The notes: generated by a model from the sequence alone, not told the origin. DNA of 64,000 nt from Molossus alvarezi (GCA_037176705.1 CM073898.1:34723488-34787487); one strand, 5' to 3'. Positions 11,616-24,089 are shown, numbered from the stretch's first letter. Numbers and translations: made by a program.

Positions 11616-13599
11616 ATATTAGATAATTATGTCATTTTTAGAACTGTGTCTAAACTAAAGGTGCACTAGTTCTGAGGGAAGAATTGAAGACTATTTTCTT
11701 ATTAATACATTTTAAAATATACAATATGGACTTTAAATTTATTTCCAAAATGACTTTTTTTATTAATATGCCCATTCCCTGACCACAGCACACAAACCAT
11801 GTCTTACTCTGTACACTAACATAGAACTTAATTTCTTCTCCCTTATGGAGCTTGTAACTGTATAAATTGTTGATATTTAGCTATATCAAGTACTAAACTG
11901 GAAGAGGAACCAAGTCTTATATATCTGTGCATTCCTTAAAACTATACCTTGCTGAAAAATGTTTTTAAAATAAATGTAGAGATTAAAGAATTAAGAACTA
12001 GAAGATTCTTCCCATACAATTTCAGATTCTTTATCACGTGACAAGTAATCAGGGCGTGAATCAGAAAGTAATGCTTTCTATCCTAGATAAGAACTTAGGT
12101 AAGTAATTGGGAAGTGAAGCAATATTATAATCAAATACATCCATGCCAAGTTCTAATAAACTGTTAAGAAAGTAAAGTTTGTTTGTTGTCAGAGTTCCTG
12201 ACTCTTCGTGCTATTTCTATTCCTTCTTGGTTGACCTCCCCGGTACTCACACCTAACAGAAGACACATGCGCACACACACACAGGCACAAATACCAACAT
12301 ACACCATCTTCATATACTTTAACTTCTGAAACCTCCTCTGAAGAGTCTGGGGTTAATTTACACTACAATGTACATGACTGACTGTAGGTTAAATTGCTCT
12401 TTTTTACCCCCACCCTAATTGGGGTTTGAATGTTTTAACAGGAATCAAACTCAACATGTAATAGAATGAAGCCATATAAGAAGATTTGGGGCTTTAAATT
12501 ATAAAACAAAAGACAAATTTCAATAGATACCCTTTGTGGGCACCTACCTTCTGCTAACTGGGTAATTGGTAATCCACAACTCCCTTGTACCTGAGCTGTA
12601 AAGTCTCTCCATAGTGACAGACTCCTTCCAGCCTGCCGTGAGGAGCCAATGTGCATGAAAAGCCCCCTCTAAGAGTTCAAGCTATAGAACCAATGAAGGC
12701 TAGATCAGGACAAACACAAAAATCAATCTGGCAGCTCATTTAAATCTACATGTGCTTCCTTCCAAGGGCAGACAGGATTTACTGTCTAGTTGGGAAAGAA
12801 TAAAACAAAATTCCCAATCTCTATTAAACGTCTGTGTAATGCAAAGAAAAGAAAACTGTACAACTAGAGATGATTCAAAAATCTAAGTAACAGCATCAAT
12901 AAAAGTAGACATCAGCTAGCTTTGAGTTAACATGATTCACTAGCAATTTTACTAACTTAATCTAGTATACCAATCTGCAATTTACCCCATACTTTTAATT
13001 AAATCAGTGTTTGCCTCCACGGAATTCTGAATGGAACAGGCGCTCAGAAGGAGAAGGCGAGGCATGAATAAGACAGTCAACATAATTTGGAGAGATTTCT
13101 ATAAGCCTACTCTGCATCAATATATATTCTTAAATAATACAGAAGAAGAAAATAACTCTAGATGATATCCCAGAGACTGCAGCTATCTCTTAATCACAGA
13201 ATACCAATGTGATGAAACGCACACTAAAGGGCAAACATCTGCCTTTCCTGACCCTATAGATTGTTCACTGTGGAAAGGACTAGAAATCAGCTCAGAAATC
13301 TGAGGATAAAACTGGCAAGGAAGACACTGTGGAGCTACAGAAGCACTCTGGCAGAATCTGCTGCAGACAGCTACAAAATGAAGTTCCTACGTTCGCTTTC
13401 TTGGTCATTCGGGGGCTGCTCCATTGCGAAAGGCAGACAACAGAACCTCGATTTGAGATAAGATAAAAGTCATGGAATTGTTATTTTCTTCTCACAACAA
13501 AACGAATCCAACAAATCAGCACGTTTTGCTGAGAAAGAAAGAGAAGATGTACGAGCTTGGCAGTGCGTTACAAATCACAGACCACAGCCATTCTAAACC
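11616..13599. other. Intronic sequence with no recognised feature
   Basis: Contains only a short CA run near 12273. No supported gene or transposon. Confidence 0.5.
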
Positions 13600-13800
13600 C
13601 AGGCTTCTGAGTCAGAGGAAACTGAGTTTGAGCCCCAGACCAAGAAAGCATGGCCGAGCTATTTAATATCTCCAATTTCAGTGTTCTCATCACAAACTGT
13701 GGGTGGTAATATCTACCTCATAGAGAGGTTACAGGATTAATGAAATAATATTTATGGATTGTTTAGCAGAATGGCCACTCAATAAATAGTATTTATTAGC
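13600..13800 (+). repeat. MIR SINE
   Basis: MIR blocks gagtcagaggaaactgagtt, tgagccccagacc, then tatttaatatctccaatttc, gtaatatctacctcatagag, aggttacaggattaatgaaa and ccactcaataaatagtattt, in the right order. Confidence 0.75.
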
Positions 13801-13989
13801 ACTTCCATGGAAGGCAATCATATTCAAGCATAAATTTTATGGTCTCTTTCACCTTGTCTGAAAAATTAAAGGGGATGAATTGGATGCCTACTAAAACTGT
13901 GTAATCACCAGAGGCTTAATATGTAGAGCAGTTAGAGGCTACTATAAAAGAGTCGGCTATGATCACAGAGAGATGTATAACGTGTTAAT

Positions 13990-14190
13990 AAGATGGACTT
14001 TGCAGCCGGATTGCCTGCATTCACATCACCTCTGACCAGCTGTGTGCTTTGGACAAGTCCCTCAAACTCTCTGCTTCAGTTTCCTCATCTACAAAGTAAG
14101 GATAATACTACTAACATTTATGTATTAGATTGCTGTGAAAATTAAATGCCAGTAGATGAAAATAAGATGCTGGCACATACTAAATTCCAT
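13990..14190 (+). repeat. MIR SINE
   Basis: Well-preserved MIR: gactttgcagccggattgcc, tgcattcacatcacctctga, ccagctgtgtgctttggaca, agtccctcaaactctctgct, tcagtttcctcatctacaaa. It ends gctggcacatactaa. Confidence 0.85.
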
Positions 14191-14224
14191 TTAAGTTGTA
14201 ATATACTATCTTTTTTATTCTTTG

Positions 14225-14766
14225 AGAGTACACACATACTGTTGCAGACACACCTTAGAGTGATCTCCAACGATTTCTGATTCCTGATGTCCAGGCCACT
14301 TTGTAATCCCCTCCCCTTGAGTGGAGAAAGGGCCTGGCTTACAGTGAATGTAAAAGGGCAAATGTGTCACACTCTGATTAGGTTAGGTTATAAAGACTCA
14401 GTCTTCGGGGACTGAAGAGAGAGACTCTTCTGCTGGCCTTGAAAAAGCAAGCCACTGCGATGCAAACTGCTTATGGAAAGGGATGTCTGGCCGGGAACAG
14501 CAGGTGGACCAAGGAGCAGAGGGCCTCAATCCTACAACCACAGAGCACTGAATTCTGCCAATAGCCACAAAAGCCTGGAAGAGGACACTAAGGTGCAGAA
14601 AGAATGGCCGCCAGGCCGACACTGTGATGCATTCTTGTGAAAGTCTGAGCGGAGTGCAAACCATGCACACACTCCTGATCCACAGAAACCATAGAGAATA
14701 AACGTGTGTTGTTTTAAGACTCTACGGTTGTCATAATTTATTACACTGCTATAGAAAAGCAACAGA
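14225..14766 (+). mobile_element. MaLR/ERVL-type solo LTR (group with 48080 and 46290)
   Basis: Shares an ordered block series with the elements at 48080 and 46290: atccc(ct)ccccttgagtgga, a middle 'actctgatt…ttataaagactcag', gcagagggcctcaatcctac, cacagaaaccatagagaata and ttgttttaagactctacgg. It ends ttattacactgctatagaaa then agcaac. This is the known LTR pattern ending 'cacagaaactgtgagataataaa'. Family name within MLT1/MaLR is uncertain. Confidence 0.7.
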
Positions 14767-15505
14767 CATACCTCCAAGCGAAATTCAGAGGAAAGATGGG
14801 AAGGTGTGGAAAAGTTTCCTTTGTCAGTGCCCTGGTACCACTTTTTTGATGTTTGATTGTGCTAAGCAATGTGGGTGTAGTGTTAGATCCAGAACAGCGT
14901 GGGCCTGGCAAAATCCACTGCTAAGTCTGTGTCAGTAAAATACACAAGGACAGGAAGACCTGGTCTACATTCTCCCTCCAGGCTCTGCTTTAGCTTCTGG
15001 CCGTCATGAATGGCAAGAGGATTAGGATGCCAGTGATGTTGGCTTTTCCGGCTTCAGATTCCAGTTCATAAATTTTAGTACAGTGGTATGAACTAAAAAA
15101 CCTTCTGGAGAGTAGAAATGGGAGGTTGAAATGTTTGTTTTTTAATGTAAATGTTTAGTAGGTTTTGCTGACAAAGCTCACCCTGAAGATCACTTGCTTT
15201 CTGTCTAGTTGCCACCTCCTTCCCTCATTCGTCTGCTCCCCTTTGCCATTGCAGAGAAATAGAAACCTTTCAGAATCGCATCTGAAACAGATACTATTTC
15301 CAGTATTCCCTGAGGAGCTATGAGAAAGAAATGATGAGCGATTCCATGAGGCACTTCTAGACATAAATAAGAACATGCACTTTTATGTTATTTCAGATAA
15401 AATATCAAAGATGGAATGTTTTGCTTCCCCTTGAATTAACAGATGCCCCTCCCATTTAGACGTATTTCTTGACAAAATCCAGTTGGAGAGATAGAAAGGT
15501 ATAAT

Positions 15506-15754
15506 TTTATTTATTTATTTATTTTTATCCTCACCCTAGGACATTTTTTCCATTTTTTTGTTCAGATAGAGTGAGAGGGAGAGAGAGAGAAACATCGATG
15601 TGAAAGGGACACTTCGAGTGGCTGCCACCTGCACGACCCCAACCAGGGCCGGGGACAAACTGCAACCGAGGTACGTGGCCTTAGCGGGAACCGAACCCGG
15701 GTCTCTCCGGACCGGGGGCCGATGCTCTAACTGCTGAGCCAAACCAGCCAGGGC
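15506..15754 (-). mobile_element. Bat tRNA-derived SINE, young subfamily
   Basis: Transcript-strand head gccctggctggtttggctca with A box TGGCTCAGCAG and B box GGGTTCGGTTCCC; CT-rich body; tail (A/T)-rich. Flanked by a 13-bp duplication, agaaaggtataat at 15493-15505 and agaaatgtataat at 15755-15767, with one mismatch. The 88-codon minus frame over it (AQQLEHRPPVRRDPGSVPAK) is a by-product of the SINE and recurs in the other copies. Confidence 0.93.
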
Positions 15755-15767
15755 AGAAATGTATAAT

Positions 15768-17174
15768 GCTAATACAATGTAATTAATATCATTTTGAGGC
15801 ATAAGAAAAAATCTACAGGAGTATGATGAATTTGATGAAAGGCAAGGGGAGTATTGCTAGAGTCAAAAGTTTACGTTTGTGGGGTGGTGCAGGGAGATAG
15901 AAGATGAAGAGATAGGCTAGTTCGTTTCAAGTAAGGTAGTGACAGGGTCAGATGGACATTTTAGTTAAGCCCCTGGCCATGTGGAAAGATTTGTGTTTCA
16001 TGACACCTTTTATTATTATGAAACATTTATTGTATTCCATAAGCTTTTGTCATCCTGCAATACAGTTATCAGTTTCTCAAAACTATATGTAAAGTTAAGT
16101 CACATAAGCAAAACAGATGTGGAAGAATTTCTGGTCTTCTCTGGTGTGGATTTCATGAGGTGTTTTTTGATAGGTAGATTATTTTCCTGTTTAGAGGTTG
16201 CTGTAGTGTTCTCGAGTCTTCTCTCTATTCTCAGTTTAGGCTAGTAGGCATATCAAAACCTCATGGCTTGCAAAAGTGGGATTTTCATATTAAATCTGAC
16301 ATTGTTCACGTAGATTTTTTTTTCTCTGAAAAGTCACAGACTTATTCAAAGCCATCCCTTCCTTATCCTCCCTTCTCTTTATATTCACTTCTTACTATAT
16401 ACACCTAGTTAAAAAAGCAAATTAAAATAGCTTAGAACTTTTCAGGCAAAACAAAGGGAGATAAAAACTATTGCTCATCTCATTGCTAAAGTGCTGAAAA
16501 TATTTTCTAAATCCCACACATCTGCAGCTTGAACAGCTGATTGTTCAGACATGGCGTCCTGAGGGCACCGTGGTTTAGAAAACAGAGGGGCAGCCAGGTA
16601 ATAACCCACAGTAAACAAAATAGTCATAAATGCTTCATGGAACCACTATCTTTTTTCTTAGTCCACTATTGAATATTTTTAAAATATTTATTTTTCCTGC
16701 TGCAAAGAATAAAATAATAAAGAAATTACCAATCAAGAAATCACGTTCTTATCAAGTGCCAAACAAAATAATCCTTATACTGTAACTACCCACTGTGAAA
16801 AGATAGATAGAAACTGGCAGGAAGGAACCATGATTTTATACAACCAAATACTATACAGAAAAGAAGATTATCTTAACAGAAGAGATGGGCTTTTCTACAA
16901 GTGTTCGATCTTGATTCCTAACATTTGAGAGGATGGGAATGTGCTTCACCTCTGGAATGGCTCTAAGTATTTTCCCCTTTTTACCAACACACTGCTTTCC
17001 TTCAAGTCATTAACAGGACTGCCTACTTGGATGGTCGTGAGAATCTACTCACTGGTGTGCAATGCCTTCAGATTTCACACTATTGACTCCGCCATCCCTC
17101 TTCAACATTCTTATCCTTCAAAACTGAGAGCAAATAACTTCACATTACTACTAAAAACAAAACAAACAACAAAA
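15768..17174. other. Intronic sequence with no recognised feature
   Basis: AT-rich. The 87-codon (15981-16244) and 89-codon (16941-17210) plus frames have no family resemblance I can name and no exon context. Confidence 0.5.
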
Positions 17175-17443
17175 TCCACTCTTCCAGAGCTTCCCATTAC
17201 TAAAGGTTAACCTCTTCTATGGGGTATTCAATATTGTCTAAACATCTGCTCTAAATGACTCCCATCCTGCATTCCAATGACCATGTCTCTGCACCACATT
17301 CCACAGCTCTTTAAAACACTGTGCCCATTCACAACCCCAAGCCTTTGCTCGTGCTCAAGCTTCTGCTTGTGCTGAAGCATATGCTTAGGATGCTTCCCCC
17401 TAGTTCTTTACCTGAGGAAAAGTTACTGCCCATTCAATGCTGG
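17175..17443 (+). repeat. LINE-2 3' region, abutting an L1 insertion
   Basis: L2 coding-end blocks: ctcttccagagcttcccatt, cctgcattccaatgaccatg, aagcctttgctcgtgctcaa, gcttctgcttgtgctgaag and tgcttccccctagttcttta. It ends abruptly at the 13-bp duplication that bounds the neighbouring L1 fragment. I see no clear L2 continuation on the other side. Confidence 0.6.
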
Positions 17444-18130
17444 TACTTTTTTTTTCCATAGCGGCTGCACCAGTCTGCATTCCTACCAGCAGTGTACTAG
17501 AGTCCCCTTTTCTCCACACCCTCGCCAACATTTGTTGTTTGATGATTTGTTGATGGCGGCCATTCTCACAGGTGTGAGGTGATACCTCATTGTTGTTTTA
17601 ATTTGCATCTCTCTGATGATTAGTGATGTTGAGCATTTCTTCATATGTCTTTTGGCCATTTGTATGTCCTGTTTGGAGAGGTGTCTATTCAGCTCCTCTG
17701 CCCATTTTTTAATTGGGTTCTTTGTCTTCCTTTTGTGGAGTTGTATGAGCACTCTATATATACTGGAAATTAACCCCTTATCTGATACATCATTGGCAAT
17801 GATGTTCTCCCATACAGTGGGTTGCCTTTCCATTTTGATGATTGTTTCTTTTGCTGTGCAGAAGCTTTTTAGTTTGATGTAGTCCCATGTGTTCATTTTC
17901 TCCTTTATTTCTGTTGCCTTAGGTGATGTATCAGTGAAAATTCTGCTCCGTATGATGTCCGAAATTTTGTTGCCTACATTTTCTTCTAGAATTTTTATGG
18001 ATTCACGAGTCACATTTAAGTCTTTTATCCATTTTGAGTTTATTTTGGTGTATGGTGTAAGTTGATGGTCTAGTTTCATTTTTTTGCATGTAGCTGTCCA
18101 ATTTTCCCAACACCATTTACTTTTTTTTTC
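17444..18130 (-). mobile_element. LINE-1 ORF2 C-terminal fragment with 13-bp target-site duplication
   Basis: The minus strand reads through the C-terminal part of L1 ORF2p in one frame: [76 protein letters not shown], then the Cys-rich segment [15 protein letters not shown]. Stop TAG at 17485-17483 replaces a Trp codon within that Cys-rich motif; the frame stays open after it (ECRLVQPLW) to the end of the element. The body is 17457-18117, and both sides carry the identical 13-mer tactttttttttc (17444-17456 and 18118-18130). The first few codons of the open frame come from flanking DNA. There is no 5' part, endonuclease or reverse transcriptase core, so it is dead. Confidence 0.93.
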
Positions 18131-18324
18131 AATCACAATTTGACTTGTTAGTTTTATTGGAATCTATTTTTGCACTATAGAGATCTTGAAAGTAGTACTT
18201 ACTACTAGCAACTGTGCTATTGAAATAACAAAATCAATATATGCTGATTGAAACTGTAATCACCCCTTAGTTGTCTTTTTGCCTCATCAGTGACTAGCAC
18301 TGTCTTATACCTAATAGATCCTCC

Positions 18325-18775
18325 ATGAGTGCTTATGCACATGGAACTTCCCCCGCCTGCCTTCTCTCTGACATCCACCCTCTCCATTCTCAGCCCTCCA
18401 TTCAATCAGCGGCCAAGTCCTGTTGATTCAGCAATGTTCCCCTTGCCTACACCACATTCCCACTGCCATTACCCTAGTTTTCACTCTCATTACCTCTTTT
18501 TTGAATTACAGCAATTGTCTCTCTAGCAATTGCTCAGCTTCCAGCCTCTGCCTTCTTAGATCACTTTACAACCTAATCCGCTGGTGGAGCACAGCTCTAA
18601 TAATTCCTTTTCCTGGCTTGGAAATATCAATGGCTCACTAACACCTGCAAGTCCAAACCCCTTAGCAGTTCTCCATCGTCTGCCCATTATGTGTATTTGC
18701 AAACTTTTGCTGTATTTCCCCCTTTACACATTCCACATGCCACCCTAACCCTGAAACGTTGTATGAAATTATCTC
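18325..18775 (+). repeat. LINE-2-like relic
   Basis: Blocks like ctgacatccaccctctccat, ttcctggcttggaaatatca, atggctcactaacacctgca, agtccaaaccccttagca, gtttgcaaacttttgct-like and cacattccacatgccaccct follow the order of L2 coding sequence ('ctggtctccctg… caatggctccccat… aaagtccaaactcctta'). Strongly decayed. Confidence 0.5.
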
Positions 18776-19002
18776 CCTTGATTTCCTAGGTTGTTCTTTT
18801 ATTCGTCTCTTCCTGTTGATATAGCCATCTTTTAAGAAACAGACAAAATGACCTCTGCCACAATGAAGTACTTTAGCTACCTAATCTCACCTAATCTCAG
18901 ACTTTTTTGTTCCTAGAGTGTATTTATTGTGTCACTAAAAATGTATATATGTAATATAGTATTCCCATTTCACTCTTATTTGTATACAAAACTCTACTTT
19001 TA

Positions 19003-19118
19003 TTTTTATTTTTTAAATCCTCATCCAAGGATATGTTTATTGATTTTAGAGAGGGAGGAAGGGAGCATGGGAAGGAGAGAGAGTAAAATACAGAAAGAGA
19101 GGGAGGGAGGGAGGGAGG

Positions 19119-19169
<51 letters not shown>

Positions 19170-19324
19170 CATTGTGAGAGAGAAACATTGACTGATTGCC
19201 TCCCATACATGCCCCAATGGGATGGAAGCTGCAACCTGGGTATGTGCCCTGACCAAGAAACAAACCCACAACTTTTCTGTGTAAGGGATGATGCTCCAAC
19301 CAACAGAGCCACACCGGCCAGGGT
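19003..19324 (-). mobile_element. Bat tRNA-derived SINE, second subfamily, with expanded GA/GGGA tract
   Basis: Transcript-strand head ccctggccggtgtggctctg and tail tccttggatgaggat. The body carries an expanded (GGGA)n plus (GA)n microsatellite at 19069-19163. It differs from the 15506 subfamily in the middle (cctgggtatgtgccctgacc on the plus strand). Possible imperfect duplication aactctacttt / aactctatctactttt. The Leu-Ser and Arg-Glu frames here are microsatellite artefacts. Confidence 0.88.
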
Positions 19325-19633
19325 AACTCTATCTACTTTTGATTAAAAATTATCTGTAGGGATAAATCATCTTTTGTTTATCGTTGTTTCTGGGGTTGGG
19401 CTTATGCAACATAGATAAGAATCAATAATAGTTTTACTAAATTTGTTAGATAAGACAAAATCTTATTACGACCAGAACTGTTTAATAGTACAGGCTATTT
19501 TGAGAACTAAAACTAATTAGGGAGAGGTTGGATGATCATCTATGAGGAATGCCGAAGAAAATTTCTATACTAGGAAGGTGGTGGAAATACAGGACCTTTA
19601 AGGTCTCTTACAACTTTATGTTTCTGTACTATC

Positions 19634-19659
19634 GGGGGGGTGGGGGGGTGGGGGGGTGG
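19634..19659 (+). repeat. (G7T)3 repeat, potential G-quadruplex
   Basis: Three runs of seven G separated by single T, followed by GG. Enough G tracts with one-base loops exist to form a stable G-quadruplex on the plus strand (antisense to NRXN1). The NRXN1 transcript would carry C7 runs. Confidence 0.9.
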
Positions 19660-19699
19660 CTGAGTAATTTACTTTAAATATGAAGTAAAAGTGAAACCT

Positions 19700-19990
19700 A
19701 AGAAGGGGGTTATGGGACCCTTGATTTGTGGCTGGTATGTCAGAATCACGGATGACAACCTGGCTTCGTGACTGGCATCGGAAGTTGAAAAGGGGGAAAG
19801 TCTGAGCCCTTTGACTTGAGAAATTTGACATTAACTCCAGGCAGATAGTGTCAAAATCTAACTGAATCGTAGGGCATCTGGTTGTCTGCAGAGAATTGCT
19901 TTGTGTGGGAAGAACACATTTGGTGTCATAAGTGAAGTGTTGTAGTGAGAGTCTAGTAGAGAAAAACACAGTTTTCCCTTTTAACTTTCT
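19700..19990 (+). mobile_element. ERVL-type LTR 3' remnant (same family as 25706 and 39590)
   Basis: Ordered blocks gatgacaacctggcttcgtg, actggcatcggaagt, gtctgagccctttgac, aactccaggcagatagtgtc, gtctgcagagaattgctttg, tggtgtcataagtgaagtgt. They match the 3' halves of the LTRs at 25706 and 39590. Upstream half missing. Confidence 0.65.
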
Positions 19991-21893
19991 AGCAAATAAT
20001 TCTGTACTTTGTTATGAAACTTAGATGCTGAACCTAAGAGGCCTACCAAGAATCTGATGAAAGAGTCCACCTGCCTGCTTTAAATCTGTATAACCATCAA
20101 TGGGTGAAAAGATCATTCACACATGAAGATATTTACTCTGTGTATTACGTTTGTAAGTATCTAGACATCCTCCTAATAAGAGAATCAATGTTTTAAAAAA
20201 CATTAATCAAACATGAGGTTTTCTGAGTGACTTGGGATAGGATGGCATATCCACTAAGCAACTGAGAGGGAGAGAAAACTTTCCTCTTCAGACTTGGAGT
20301 TTTCTTTTTGGTCTGCTAATTATACAAAGAATACAAGATTACTCAATACTTCCAATCTGAAGCCACCAGATTACTCCATACTGTGGAAGCCATAATGTCA
20401 CTGGTGTGTGTGTGTGGTTTTCAAGTGAGTAGATGCATTTCTTCATAATCAATTAACGTCATAAAATACTTCTACAAGTTAGCAAGTTACGGTGAGTCAA
20501 AAAGCTCAGGATGATCTCTTAATAATACTACAGCTGCCAATTATTTTTTTCAACAAGTTCAGTTAATAACTAAGAGTTTAGCTGAGAGTCTCCTTAGAGA
20601 ATTTTTATAACGTTTAAACAGCGTTGATGACAATAACCAAATGTTTGTCCTTGGTTCTAACTCCTGCAGACTTTTCCTGAGCTCAGGGAAGTCACCATGG
20701 CCAGGAGAACTAGATGGTTCTTGGTGATCCTCTGTCATGAGTAGAACTTTGGTGACTTTGATAGAATCTCTGAAGTCACTAAGAATAGGAGGTTCTCACT
20801 AAAGACTCAAGATTAAGAAGAATCACTAGGATTAGACTAAAAGAACATTCAAGATAGAGGGTATTATAAAAACCATTAAGCAACACCCCCCTCCTTTTTT
20901 TACAAAACAAGAATCACATTAGTATGGAGTTCATTTGTGACAAAGGTCTTCTGACACTTGACCTTTGCCATTTCCCGTGCAATGTCATCTCCATGCAGAA
21001 CCCTCTTTTTCTTGAACAGATCTCAGACTCATCAAAATAGTTCCAGAAAACAGCGAATTTTTGTTAGTAACAGAGAAGTCTTCAGATCTTTAAAGTCATT
21101 AGCAGCCTGGAATTGAGTTCAAATTCTCCAAGTCCCTACTTCATTAAATCATATGGGGACTGGAGCCATGGTAACGCAGAGCCTCAAAGCATAAAAAAAT
21201 AACTTGTTTGAAATTTATTTGCTGGAAGGGAACACCCCACCTTGATTTTAATGAGTTTCAGAGCAGATATAAGCTATCCTCAGTGGCTTTCACGTGAGTT
21301 CCCTTCACAGGCTTCTTCCTTTAGAAAAGCAAAAATGCTTTTAGGAATTTTATGCCTGCATGGAGAAAATTGCTATTGTGTACAATTAGCATATTTACTA
21401 AGGTTTGTCATTACTTTTGGTAATTAAAATTTTACAAAGAGAGAGACATATCCAGTTCAAGAACATTACACAGTACAGCAATCTAAACATAACGGTCGCC
21501 TGACAATTATTAAAATACGCCAAATTCTTCCTTCCAGTAAAAGTATTCACCAGAGTAGCTTCTGAATAAGATCGCAGCAGTGCTTTCTATTTAAATGTTT
21601 TTCTGCACAGAAAATTATAATTACATTTGCATAACTACCATAATCAATCTAGAATTATGGCTCAAATTTTTATCTTCAAATCACTATTCTTTATAGGACA
21701 TCAGGAGATCTAAGGCATAATCTAGGTTTGTGGACCATCATTTAAATTTGTAATGGGATTAAATATATTTTTGTACCTTCTTTACATGATGAATCAGTCA
21801 TTCTGGTACATAGTAAGCAATACAACTACATTGCACAATTTGTTTACTTCTATCTTGAAAAATACACTTTAATTTACCAAATCCACTTTGTCC
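19991..21893. other. Intronic sequence with no recognised feature
   Basis: Unique-looking. I see only a short GT run near 20404. Confidence 0.5.
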
Positions 21894-21921
21894 AAAACAA
21901 AACAAAACAAAACAAAACAAA
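21894..21921 (+). repeat. (AAAAC)n simple repeat
   Basis: Five consecutive aaaac units. No SINE or LINE head lies next to it, so it is a free microsatellite rather than a clear poly(A) tail. Confidence 0.9.
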
Positions 21922-24089
21922 CAGATGTGTAAAAAAAAAACACAAAAATCAAAACCACAAAAGGAAAATACCAAATGATATTTGGACAAAACAGACTTCC
22001 ACTGAAGTCAAGCATTATCCTCTATATTTAGGTGCCCTGTACTTACTGAGATTAGCTGGGATGGCCGAGCTAATTTCTGTCCCATCTTGGAACTACTGGC
22101 TAGCAAAAACCAAAGATTTCTTTTGAGTGTTTCTCTTTATTCCTGATGAATTCAATAGGCTTCCTTGGGACCGGACATTATAGCCATATCTATTTTAAAA
22201 ATCCAAATCAGATCTGATTAAAACCATAAGCAGACCCAAAAAATATTAAACTGCAATTAGCCTTCTAAAGCCATGGACCAGGAGGATATCTCAATAAGAA
22301 CTTCCTGCTTGCGCCTTCCGACAAACCTACTAGTAATGTATGGTTTCCACAGACACCATCTACGTTGTTCTTGCCTCAGGAGGGCAGAGCTGGAGGCATG
22401 GCAGCAGGCCAGGGCATGAGGTATTCTAAAATCCAGTTTGCCTCTGGGCTTGCGCAGTGTATTTGGTTACCAGGCTCAACTTCTCGAGGGAATGACATCT
22501 CCAAGGGCCAGACCAGCACAAAATAAATTCCCAATTGCACAGACAACATATATTTCCCTAAAGGCACAATATGAAGCCACTACAGTAAGAAACCTTAAAG
22601 CATTTCTCTTGCATGGGATTTCAAAGTCCTTTCCAAGTGAAAAGATGTTAAAGCTAACTCAATCTTTTCAAACTTTTGTATTTTGAGAGGTTAGGAGCTT
22701 TCCTAAAATATGCACGAGGAACTGTTTTAATGACCAATTAATTCAGATTGGCAGACACACAAGAATAAACATATTCAGTGAGTAACTTCAAGGTTCGCAT
22801 GGATACTCAAAGGATTATATATTGACTTTAGGACAGAAATTGAAATAAGGTGAAGACAAACATCAAATCAGCCGTGGAACTTTACTCTTAGTTAATTGTG
22901 TAGTCAACTAGTCAACTGTTTGTTTATAAGCACAGATAATGCCTCTCTAGAAAAAAAATGGAGCCCAGCAGGTAGACTGGTATTTACATAATTAAAAAAT
23001 AATAAGTGCCTACCTCATTACTTAGAGGCTAGCCAAATTGCCAGCCTTAGAAAGCATGGAGGGCTCTAAGTGTAAGCTCATCCTTATTTGGATCCCATAT
23101 AATGACAGGTTCATAATTCCCTTCCTTTAAACAGGGTGGGGGTATTTATTCTGCAGATAGAAACAGTTCAAGATGCCGGCAAAGAATTATAGAAAATTGA
23201 AGGTGGGTGGATGTTAAGTATGTCTTAATTTTGTTTATATTTATATTTTGCTATTCTAATTTTGTATATGCAAATTGAGGCTCAAGTATGAATGTTTTTT
23301 TAGTCATGATAACAAGCTAGCTAAGGCATTACTAGGTCTAGAATTAGATATCTTCCTATTACATGACACCAGATTTGAAGAAATAAACATACTTTGTACA
23401 CATAAGCTAGTTGTACATATTGTCCAGGCTCAATATGGGTAGAAGAAGAATAGAAAAGTGGCATTTTTCTATTTCTAAAAGTATTCTGGCATTCTTTTTC
23501 TAGCTTCATGTAGTTGGTGAAAGTCAGTGAACAAATTAGAATATTTCATATTAAAACTAGTCTTTTCTCATGAAAAAAGATCATCCATGTTCTGATTAAA
23601 ACAAGGGTATGAATACTAGAAGAGTAAAAGAAAAAAAATTCATGAACTGTTTTTCAAGACTATGCTTGAGATGTCATTATTACGTTTTATAACTAGAGTA
23701 AATTTTCATATGTCCTTTTTAATCTGATATTTTGAGTTGAGAGTATGGATCAGCATATTTATAAAACAAGTATGTTTGCCACTCTATCTCTGTTTAAGAT
23801 AAATAAATTACACTTCATATAAAATATCAGTTATGTTGCCAACTCTTTCCCAATTCTGTCATCATGTATACTTCAAGTTATTTCTGGCTTTCATTTTTCT
23901 TTAAACAAAAAAAAAGGAGATCGAGTAGATACATGAGTTCAAAGATTTTACCATTAAATATCCTTCTACTTCCACTCAACTGACAGACATTTAAAGTTAG
24001 GCTAATAATTCTTCACAAGGGAAACAGTCTTTGTCCTGGGTGTTTCACTTTGAGTTCCATATTGCTCGTGACATAATAGTGTATCCAAA
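21922..24089. other. Intronic sequence with no recognised feature
   Basis: AT-rich unique-looking DNA. Small frames at 22376-22686 on both strands have no recognisable domains. Confidence 0.5.

Noticed and set aside
15600..15754. tRNA genes at the SINE heads
   Set aside because: A and B boxes are present, but they belong to tRNA-derived SINEs; no cloverleaf with an intact acceptor stem and no terminator.
15536..15802. 88-codon minus frame as a gene (likewise 31756-32041 and 35684-35989)
   Set aside because: It is the body of a SINE; near-identical frames recur in sister copies flanked by target duplications.
17483..18136. 217-codon minus frame as a protein-coding gene
   Set aside because: It is a LINE-1 ORF2 fragment with no start of its own; the frame begins in flanking DNA.
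18924..19314. Leu/Ser and Arg/Glu-rich frames on both strands
   Set aside because: They arise from the (GA)n/(GGGA)n tract in a SINE.
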